From an uncultured Bacilli bacterium (GTDB taxonomy: Bacteria > Bacillota_I > Bacilli_A > RF39 > UBA660), in NCBI GenBank assembly GCA_944358495.1, contig CALVRF010000036.1:1-12159 (forward strand): a stretch of 12,159 nucleotides of DNA, read 5' to 3'. Of this stretch, positions 7,653-12,159 are shown piece by piece. The translations under genes were made by a program, and so were the position numbers. The number at the start of each line of letters is the position of its first letter. Within the stretch, counting starts at the first letter, position 1. The notes below the pieces were generated by a model. That model ran no database searches. It was not told the DNA's origin and was given only the letters and a program-made list of their open reading frames with translations.

Positions 7653-8597
7653 TTATTTTCTCCTTTCTAGTGTAATAATAAGCTTGTCCATTAATAAATT
7701 GGTATTGGCATTATATTTAATTTTATCTTTAAATTCAGTTAAAATACTTAATTTTTGGCAAATGGTGGTTATGGTGTTGATTTTTGCAATGTCCGAAATT
7801 GATTTTTCCTCATCAAAGAATATTTCTATAGGCTTTTCCATTAAATAATTTAAAATGTCTTTATAAAATAAAATCATAATATCGAAAGATATTAATAGGT
7901 CATCTTTATTTTTTATATAATCATGCCATAATTTTTGCATATAAATAATCGTATCTAAATGATGTTTTTCATAATAATTAACAAAATTAATAATTTTATT
8001 AATTTTTTCTTTTTCTACTTCATTTAAATCATTATTTTCAAACAAAACAAGGCCTAAAGCACTTAATGTATTTTGTACAGTAATTTGTTTTTTTACTTCT
8101 TTTAGACTAATTATTTGGCATCTTGATCTAATTGTTTCTAATACTTGATAAAGATTCTCAGTTATTAAAATGGCAATTATTCCTTCTTCTGGCTCTTCTA
8201 AAAATTTTAAAATTGAGTTAGCTGATTGTTTGTTGAGCTTTTCGGCTTCTTTGATGATATAAATCTTTTTATTGCCAATAATTGCTTTTTTACTAAATTC
8301 TTCTTGCAGTTTGATTAGTTGTTCTTTTTTTATCCATAAACCATCTGGACTAATAATTTCAATTTCTGGAAAATTTCCACTGTTGATTACTTCACATTGA
8401 TGACAGTCTTGGCAACCTTGATTATTAGTTTTGTTTTTAGGACACATAATAGCTTTAACAAAAGATAAAATTAATTTATAACTATCGTAAAAGCCGTTAG
8501 TTTCAAAAAGATAAGCATGTGAATACTTGTCTTTACTAACAGCGTTTTTGAGTATTTTATAAACAATTGGTTGAATATCTATATAATCATCTAGCAT
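7653..8597 (-). CDS. holB: DNA polymerase III delta-prime subunit
   Basis: Delta prime is the rigid stator of the clamp loader that opens the beta clamp. The 314-aa protein has the AAA+ fold of the family but no usable P-loop (ETNGFYDSYK around 32-41 replaces GxxGxGKT), which is typical. A four-cysteine zinc module is visible (C52, C62, C65, C68). The sensor/arginine-finger motif SRC is at 158-160, following KFLEEPEEG (131-139). The C-terminal 150 residues are divergent and helical, as expected for the collar domain. SD GGGGG lies about 9 nt before the ATG. The gene follows the bofA-like gene by 11 bp. In B. subtilis, tmk, yaaQ and yaaR lie just upstream of holB; none is present here. Confidence 0.92.
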   Translation of the reverse strand: MLDDYIDIQPIVYKILKNAVSKDKYSHAYLFETNGFYDSYKLILSFVKAIMCPKNKTNNQGCQDCHQCEVINSGNFPEIEIISPDGLWIKKEQLIKLQEEFSKKAIIGNKKIYIIKEAEKLNKQSANSILKFLEEPEEGIIAILITENLYQVLETIRSRCQIISLKEVKKQITVQNTLSALGLVLFENNDLNEVEKEKINKIINFVNYYEKHHLDTIIYMQKLWHDYIKNKDDLLISFDIMILFYKDILNYLMEKPIEIFFDEEKSISDIAKINTITTICQKLSILTEFKDKIKYNANTNLLMDKLIITLERRK

Positions 8598-8608
8598 ACT
8601 TCATCCCC

Positions 8609-8794
8609 CTAATACACCAGCACTCTAATTATAATTAAAAATAAAAGTGCGGGGAGTCCAAAAATAGTAATTAATATAACGGTTATAATATTTATTGGAA
8701 TAATAGCCGCAGCAGGTACTAATAAATTATAACCATATAACATTAAAAAACCAACAACTAGTCGTTGTAACAGTCTATATAATTTCCTCAGCAT
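8609..8794 (-). CDS. bofA: BofA-like small membrane protein
   Basis: This 61-aa protein has two hydrophobic segments (about 11-30 and 38-59). It ends with the signature block of the BofA family: AAIIPINIITVILITIFGLPALLFL (28-52), matching the PiN-itali-ilGlPgl-ll pattern. In B. subtilis BofA holds the SpoIVFA/SpoIVFB complex inactive in the outer forespore membrane to delay pro-sigma-K processing. Here the family assignment rests on this short block and on position: it is directly after recR, whereas B. subtilis has recR-yaaL-bofA. SD GAGGTGG is 5 nt before the ATG, which supports translation. Whether it works in sporulation cannot be judged, since no other sporulation gene is in the window. 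The basic N-terminus (RKLYR) suggests that end is cytoplasmic. Confidence 0.78.
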   Translation of the reverse strand: MLRKLYRLLQRLVVGFLMLYGYNLLVPAAAIIPINIITVILITIFGLPALLFLIIIRVLVY

Positions 8795-8832
8795 ATTCCA
8801 CCTCAGTAAATTATATAACTTTTTCTAGTAAA

Positions 8833-9429
8833 TTATGAAATTTGACTACGTTCTGATAAGGCAATTTCTAGGGTTAATGAATCGATATAATCGATATCAG
8901 CACCCATAGGAATACCATGAGCGATTTTAGAAATAATGACATTGGTGCCTTCTAGTAACTTGCGAATATAAAGAGCAGTAGTTTCGCCTTCAACAGTAGG
9001 TTTTATGGCTAAAATTACTTCTTTAATATTTTCGGCTTTAATACGTTTTATTAACGAAGATATATTAATATCTTCTGGATTAATACCGTCTAATGGAGAT
9101 ATTAATCCACCTAAGACGTGATAGCGACCGTTAAATGTTCCTATTTTTTCAAACAAAACAATATTTTTACTTTCTTCGACAACACATAAAATACTGGAAT
9201 CGCGAGACTTATCTTTACAAATATCGCAAAGGGTATCTTCAGAAAGATTTCCACATTTTTCGCATGTTTTGATTTTTGTCTTACTATCTTTTAAGGATTT
9301 GACGAACAGTTCTATCATTTCGTCTTCCATATTTAAACATGAAAGGGCCAAACGTTCTGCAGTTTTTTCCCCAATTCCTGGAAATTTTTTAAAACATTCA
9401 ATTAGATTATTGATAGTTTGTGGATACAT
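8833..9429 (-). CDS. recR: Recombination protein RecR
   Basis: RecR works with RecO (and RecF) to load RecA onto SSB-coated gaps. The 198-aa protein has the full domain order: helix-hairpin-helix KFPGIGEKTAERLAL (15-29), a C4 zinc finger (C56, C59, C68, C71), and a Toprim domain from about 79 with CVVEESKNI (82-90), YHVLGGLISPLDG (103-115) and a final VSKIAHGIPMGxDIDYID-like block (here IISKIAHGIPMGADIDYID). Length is normal. Its ATG shares one base with the ebfC stop (TAATG) and the only SD-like sequence is a weak AGGG about 10 nt upstream, so translational coupling is likely. The ebfC-recR pairing downstream of dnaX is widely conserved. Confidence 0.97.
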   Translation of the reverse strand: MYPQTINNLIECFKKFPGIGEKTAERLALSCLNMEDEMIELFVKSLKDSKTKIKTCEKCGNLSEDTLCDICKDKSRDSSILCVVEESKNIVLFEKIGTFNGRYHVLGGLISPLDGINPEDINISSLIKRIKAENIKEVILAIKPTVEGETTALYIRKLLEGTNVIISKIAHGIPMGADIDYIDSLTLEIALSERSQIS

Positions 9430-9725
9430 TAGAATAACCCTGGCATTCCTTTAGTATATTTGCCCATTTTTTGCTCAGTGGCAGCATCCACTTTTTTACC
9501 GGCTTCATTTACGGCTACTAAAATCATATCTTCTAGCATTTCAATTTCATCACTTTCAATACTTTCAGCAGCAATTTTAACTTTAGTTATTTCTTTAGTT
9601 CCTTTCATTTCAACAGTAATTAGTGATGATTTCCCTTCAAAGATAGTTTCATCTATTTCTTTCTTAGCATTCATCATGTCTTTTTGCATTTTTTGAGCTT
9701 GTTTCATCATTGCTTGAATATTCAT
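9429..9725 (-). CDS. ebfC: YbaB/EbfC nucleoid-associated protein
   Basis: This 98-aa protein belongs to the YbaB/EbfC family of small dimeric DNA-binding proteins of the nucleoid. The N-terminal helix MNIQAMMKQAQKMQKDMMNAK is methionine- and glutamine-rich as in other members. The central beta part includes GKSSLITVEMKGTKEITKV (31-49) and the C-terminal helix contains DMILVAVNEAGKK (66-78). The final GMPGLF tail (93-98) is a well-known ending of the family. SD GAAGGAG lies about 7 nt before the ATG. It is placed 15 bp after dnaX and overlaps recR by one base, the standard dnaX-ybaB-recR order. Confidence 0.96.
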   Translation of the reverse strand: MNIQAMMKQAQKMQKDMMNAKKEIDETIFEGKSSLITVEMKGTKEITKVKIAAESIESDEIEMLEDMILVAVNEAGKKVDAATEQKMGKYTKGMPGLF

Positions 9726-9740
9726 TTTTTCTCCTTCTTT

Positions 9741-11510
9741 CTAACTATATTCTATTATATCTTTAAAATCGGCAAATTCTTCATTTTCTTCTTCTTTTTC
9801 ATAAAGATTTTCAATGTTAAAATCTTCTTCAATATAATTATAACTTTTCTTTTTACTATTAAATTCATTTTTGATTGTTTCCCAGTTATCGATGTTTGTG
9901 GCAATAACTTTATAATCTTTATTTAAAACTTTTTCTATAGTTTTTTCCACATTTAAAATATTTTCATTAAATAGATTAGTAGTGCGTGTTGTTTTATACA
10001 CAAAAATTAAATTGGTGTCGCTAGCGGCTTTTAAAGTACCATCTAAGATGATAGAAGCATAAGTACTGATATCAGGATCTAGTAAATAATCATTTAAACT
10101 GTTTAATTTTGACTTTATTTCTTGCATATGCTTTTTAGAAAAATTTGCTAAAGTGTTATTTATTCTAATTTCTTGGATATGTTCTAGTTCTTTCCTTCCA
10201 TCTACAGTCATTGTCCTATTTTTTTCTACCACAATATTATTAAAATTAACATTATTTTGAACTTCTTTGTTTACAATCATTGACTTTGGTAGAATGTTTT
10301 TTTCTATGTGCTGTCTAGAACTCAAAGATTCTTGGAAGTTTTCCACAATTTCTATTGATTTTTCCACATTTTGTTCGTGTTTTACAACGGTTTGTTCGCT
10401 TTTTTTAGATGTTTGTTCGCTTTTTTTAGATGTTTGTTCGCTTTCTGGATTATCAAGAATTTTTATTATGGCTAATTCCAATAATAACTTAGTATTATTG
10501 GTATTCTTCATTTCTAATAAAGTTTGATTTAATATTTCAATATATTTTAATATTTCCTGAGTATCCATTGTTTGGGAAATGTTTTCGTAGTTTTCCACAT
10601 GATTATTTATTTGAGTAAAATATTCATGGGCATTTTTACATAATAAAACATTTCGCATGAAGGTAATTATTTCTTCGGTTAACTTTACAAAATTCTTACC
10701 GTTGGAATTGTACTTATCTAACATTTCAAAGATTTCCTTTATTTTCCTTGTAGATATTACATTAATTAAGTCCTTTAAGTCAGCGGCAGTAATGGTACCA
10801 TTAATATCGTGAATATCTTTAGCAGTAATTTTATCATTAGCATAAGCATAAGCTTGATCTAACATACCGATAGAATCACGCATGCCACCATCAGATAAGC
10901 GAGCAATTTCTTTTAGAGCATCTTCTTCAATATCGATATTTTCCTTTTCGGCTATTTCTTTTAAACGATTAACAATGCTAGTATCACTTATTTTCTTAAA
11001 ATCTAATCTTTGACAACGTGATAAAATTGTTTCCGGTATTTTATGTGGATCAGTAGTAGCTAAAATAAAAATTATATGGGCTGGGGGCTCTTCTAAAGTC
11101 TTTAATAAGGCATTAAAAGCCCCAGTTGTAAGCATATGAACTTCATCAATGATATAAACTTTATATTTCCCATATGATGGAACTAGATTAACTTTGTTTC
11201 TTAATTCTCTAATTTCATCGACTCCATTATTAGATGCAGCATCTATTTCAATAATATCACTATTGTTTTGTTGTAAACAACTTGGACATTTTCCACAAGG
11301 ATTCCCATTCAAGAGTCGTTCACAGTTCACCATTTTGGCAAAAATCTTGGCTATACTGGTTTTTCCTGTTCCTCGCGGTCCGGCAAACAAATAAGCATGA
11401 TTAATGCGATTATTTTTGATTGAATTTTGAATTATTTTGACGATTGTATCTTGACCACCTATTTCGTCTAAGGTCTTGGGACGGTATTTTCTATATAAAG
11501 CTTGATACAT
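9741..11510 (-). CDS. dnaX: DNA polymerase III tau (possibly also gamma) subunit
   Basis: DnaX forms the ATP-driven core of the clamp loader and, as tau, ties it to the polymerase. The 589-aa protein shows Walker A GPRGTGKT (44-51), a zinc module (C63, C72, C75, C78), Walker B IIDEVHM (120-126), LLKTLEEPPAH (135-145) and the SRC arginine-finger motif (164-166). Domain III follows to about residue 350. A low-complexity linker then carries a tandem heptapeptide SEQTSKK (358-371), followed by a divergent tau-specific C-terminus ending in an acidic tail. The linker DNA has two in-frame A7 runs (see findings). SD AAGGTGAT precedes the ATG. The gene leads the eight-gene operon and has a promoter whose spacer holds a DnaA box. 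Five exact DnaA boxes lie within the coding sequence. Confidence 0.97.
   Translation of the reverse strand: MYQALYRKYRPKTLDEIGGQDTIVKIIQNSIKNNRINHAYLFAGPRGTGKTSIAKIFAKMVNCERLLNGNPCGKCPSCLQQNNSDIIEIDAASNNGVDEIRELRNKVNLVPSYGKYKVYIIDEVHMLTTGAFNALLKTLEEPPAHIIFILATTDPHKIPETILSRCQRLDFKKISDTSIVNRLKEIAEKENIDIEEDALKEIARLSDGGMRDSIGMLDQAYAYANDKITAKDIHDINGTITAADLKDLINVISTRKIKEIFEMLDKYNSNGKNFVKLTEEIITFMRNVLLCKNAHEYFTQINNHVENYENISQTMDTQEILKYIEILNQTLLEMKNTNNTKLLLELAIIKILDNPESEQTSKKSEQTSKKSEQTVVKHEQNVEKSIEIVENFQESLSSRQHIEKNILPKSMIVNKEVQNNVNFNNIVVEKNRTMTVDGRKELEHIQEIRINNTLANFSKKHMQEIKSKLNSLNDYLLDPDISTYASIILDGTLKAASDTNLIFVYKTTRTTNLFNENILNVEKTIEKVLNKDYKVIATNIDNWETIKNEFNSKKKSYNYIEEDFNIENLYEKEEENEEFADFKDIIEYS
10390..10443 (-). 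repeat. 21-bp tandem repeat in the dnaX linker
   Basis: Two identical 21-bp units (10390-10410 and 10411-10431) and a 12-bp partial third (10432-10443) encode SEQTSKK repeats on the minus strand. Because 21 is a multiple of three, copy-number change keeps the frame. Each full unit contains seven consecutive A residues in the coding strand (10400-10406 and 10421-10427). Confidence 0.95.
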
Positions 11511-11536
11511 ATTATCACCTTCTAAAGCTATATATA

Positions 11537-11565
11537 ATTATATCATTTATCCACAATAAAAGAAA
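11537..11565 (-). promoter_or_regulatory. Predicted promoter of the dnaX operon
   Basis: A perfect TATAAT (11537-11542, minus strand) lies 17 bp downstream of a weak -35 (TTTCTT, 11560-11565), in the 66-bp gap between tadA and dnaX. The start would be near 11530, with a leader of about 20 nt carrying the SD AAGGTGAT. The DnaA box at 11547-11555 fills the spacer, so bound DnaA would be expected to repress. Confidence 0.55.
11547..11555 (+). promoter_or_regulatory. Perfect DnaA box in the dnaX promoter
   Basis: TTATCCACA matches the strongest DnaA-box consensus with no mismatch and lies between the predicted -35 and -10 boxes of the dnaX promoter. It is the only box of the cluster with A at the third position, the high-affinity form in E. 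coli and B. subtilis. Confidence 0.7.
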
Positions 11566-11576
11566 ACGGCTTTACA

Positions 11577-11981
11577 CTATTTTCTTCTTTTTTTAAAAAA
11601 ACTTTTGAGCAGTTTCCCAGAGTTTTCTATGCCTTCTCCTTGAATCATTATAGGAGTTTTAAGGCTTTCTTTTTTTTTACGAGGAGCTGCATATATTATT
11701 TTTTTTATTCGTGCATGTTCAATGGCTCCTATGCACATTTTACATGGTTCTAAGGTAACATACATAATACATTCATTTAAATACCAACTTTGCTTTTTTT
11801 TGCAAGCTTTTTCCACAGCATTTATTTCGGCATGCCTAGTAACTAATTTAGTTTTTTCTTTTGTATTATGGGCTTTAGCTATTATCTTTTCATTTTCTAC
11901 AATAACTGCTCCAACTGGTACATCACCATGTTTTGTTGATTTTTTTGCTTCTTTAAAAGCTATTTCCATAAATTTATTCAT
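11577..11981 (-). CDS. tadA: tRNA-specific adenosine deaminase TadA
   Basis: TadA converts A34 to inosine in tRNA-Arg(ACG) so that one tRNA reads CGU, CGC and CGA. I chose the ATG at 11979-11981 (134 aa, MNKFMEIAF). It has the SD GGGTGAT three bases upstream, while the longer frame from 12008 would translate through the SRP RNA 3' end. Zinc and catalytic residues are intact: HAE (H50, E52) and PCxxC (P79, C80, C83), with the proton-shuttle glutamate at 52 and the YVTLEPC block (74-80). The stretch after YAAP (97-100) is clearly shorter than in E. coli or B. subtilis: the usual GAVGS...NH segment is mostly missing, and the protein goes quickly to GEGIENSGKLLKSFF. The gene follows the SRP RNA by about 15 nt and has no promoter of its own outside that RNA. 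Confidence 0.95.
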   Translation of the reverse strand: MNKFMEIAFKEAKKSTKHGDVPVGAVIVENEKIIAKAHNTKEKTKLVTRHAEINAVEKACKKKQSWYLNECIMYVTLEPCKMCIGAIEHARIKKIIYAAPRKKKESLKTPIMIQGEGIENSGKLLKSFFKKRRK

Positions 11982-11999
11982 AATATCACCCAAATAAAA

Positions 12000-12072
12000 G
12001 GCACACACATTTAGAGATCCTTAAGGCTGCTATCTTCCGATCCTGACCTGATTCAGATATAAATGTTGTGCC
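12000..12072 (-). ncRNA. ffs: Signal recognition particle RNA, small bacterial type
   Basis: The minus strand contains the SRP RNA core GGUCAGG-AUC-GGAA-GAU-AGCAGCC. The GGAA tetraloop is closed by AUC/GAU instead of the E. coli UCC/GGA, a two-pair covariation that supports a real helix. The internal-loop strands CAGG and AGCAG that bind Ffh are conserved. The ends pair (GGCACAACAUUUA with UAAAUGUGUGUGCC, one bulge), giving about 73 nt, close to Mycoplasma SRP RNAs and lacking the Alu domain of B. subtilis scRNA. A U-rich tail UUUUAUUU (11992-11999) follows. A promoter about 7 nt upstream predicts a start at 12072. SRP RNA with Ffh targets membrane and secreted proteins to FtsY and SecYEG. 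Position next to tadA and dnaX is conserved in Bacillota. Confidence 0.93.
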
Positions 12073-12078
12073 ACTAAC

Positions 12079-12107
12079 AATATATATTATTTAGGGAAAA
12101 AAAGCAA
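12079..12107 (-). promoter_or_regulatory. Predicted promoter of the SRP RNA (and tadA)
   Basis: On the minus strand TTGCTT (12102-12107) and TATATT (12079-12084) are 17 bp apart. The start expected 7 nt below the -10 is the G at 12072, exactly the first base of the terminal SRP RNA stem, which supports the call. It is probably also the promoter for tadA by read-through. Confidence 0.65.
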
Positions 12108-12120
12108 ATTAATATTTATG

Positions 12121-12129
12121 TTTTCCACA
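12121..12129 (+). promoter_or_regulatory. DnaA box upstream of the SRP RNA promoter
   Basis: TTTTCCACA fits the relaxed consensus TTWTNCACA. It lies between the SRP RNA promoter and the parS site, 10 bp from the latter. Confidence 0.5.
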
Positions 12130-12139
12130 GCATTTTTAT

Positions 12140-12155
12140 AGTTTCACGTGAAACA
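12140..12155. other. parS partition site (ParB/Spo0J binding)
   Basis: AGTTTCACGTGAAACA differs from the canonical 16-bp parS TGTTTCACGTGAAACA only in the first base. The inner 14 bp (12141-12154) are a perfect palindrome. parS is where ParB loads and spreads to recruit SMC and organise chromosome segregation. These sites cluster around oriC, which fits the origin-proximal gene order. The central CACGTG distinguishes it from the Noc site (CCCGGG centre). Confidence 0.92.
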
Positions 12156-12159
12156 TTGA

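Larger units (their letters stand above)
9943..12129 (+). other. Cluster of DnaA-box sequences, all in one orientation
   Basis: Exact TTWTCCACA sequences on the plus strand start at 9943, 10339, 10360, 10591, 11289 (all inside dnaX), 11547 (dnaX promoter; perfect TTATCCACA), 11809 (inside tadA) and 12121 (upstream of the SRP RNA). A relaxed match TTATACACA starts at 9994. I saw only one other exact copy in the window (1869, in mfd) and none in the opposite orientation. Binding by DnaA is inferred from the consensus. Confidence 0.6.

Noticed and set aside
7160..9427. Further near-matches to DnaA boxes (TTGTCCACA near 7166, ATTTCCACA near 9247, TGTGGATAC at 9419)
   Set aside because: Each differs from TTWTNCACA at one defined position. 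Adding them would inflate the cluster, so they were left out.
9460..9926. Phe/Ile-rich plus-strand frames antisense to ebfC and dnaX
   Set aside because: Reverse complements of Lys/Glu-rich coding sequence in AT-rich DNA; no domain or SD.
10400..10427. Classical -1 ribosomal frameshift heptamer in dnaX
   Set aside because: The A7 runs are preceded by T and followed by GC in a phase (AAA AAA AGC) that does not allow paired -1 slippage of P- and A-site tRNAs. Only transcriptional slippage is kept as a hypothesis.
10267..10527. Plus-strand frame with repeated CSLFLDV units
   Set aside because: The repeat is the antisense reading of the dnaX linker minisatellite and has no SD or family match.
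11511..11580. Intrinsic terminator after tadA
   Set aside because: Only a poor A/T stem with a long loop (GAAAA with TTTTC) can be drawn. Not enough to call.
11982..12008. N-terminal extension of tadA to 12008
   Set aside because: It would begin inside the SRP RNA stem and lacks an SD. The internal ATG at 11981 has GGGTGAT and gives the normal family start.
1..12159. CRISPR array, insertion sequence, prophage or tRNA gene
   Set aside because: No regularly spaced repeats, transposase or integrase motifs, or tRNA-like cloverleaf were seen on either strand.

Overview
This is a low-GC, AT-rich bacterial chromosome segment whose gene content and order match the origin-proximal region of Bacillota. 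Read along the minus strand it carries: parS-like site, SRP RNA, tadA, dnaX, ebfC (ybaB), recR, a bofA-like gene, holB, ricT (yaaT), yabB, rsmI, an accessory two-gene module, pth, and mfd running off the left edge. Genes end in TAA or TAG only, tryptophan is TGG, and no in-frame TGA is needed, so TGA is not read as Trp here. Low GC, a very short SRP RNA and a gut-lineage-like secreted protein suggest an uncultured Bacilli or Tenericutes-like group (RF39-like or similar) using the standard code. The lineage is inferred and cannot be fixed from the sequence alone.

Right end (about 11,510-12,159): a nearly perfect parS centromere site lies upstream of a promoter for a roughly 73-nt SRP RNA. tadA follows only about 15 nt after the SRP RNA. 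The dnaX promoter next to it has a perfect DnaA box between its -35 and -10 elements. The 2.2 kb from the end of dnaX to parS contains eight exact TTWTCCACA boxes, all in one orientation, against one in the remaining 10 kb.

Centre (5,304-11,510): an eight-gene minus-strand operon, dnaX-ebfC-recR-bofA-holB-ricT-yabB-rsmI, with 1-nt overlaps or short gaps and internal Shine-Dalgarno sites. It combines the replication clamp loader (DnaX tau, HolB delta prime), recombinational repair (RecR), a nucleoid protein (EbfC), an RNase Y-associated factor (RicT) and two RNA methyltransferases. It ends in an 18-bp bidirectional hairpin shared with a convergent regulator gene.

Accessory module (3,895-5,290): a secreted or surface-anchored 351-aa protein (minus) and a 74-aa Xre/Cro-type repressor (plus) diverge from a 115-bp region. 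That region holds a 13-bp inverted repeat whose arms sit inside the two predicted promoters, which suggests coordinated control. The module interrupts the otherwise conserved housekeeping block.

Left end (1-3,835): pth (peptidyl-tRNA hydrolase) and mfd (transcription-repair coupling factor) form a two-gene unit with its own promoter. The mfd C-terminus lies outside the window. There is no gene-free stretch longer than 300 bp.
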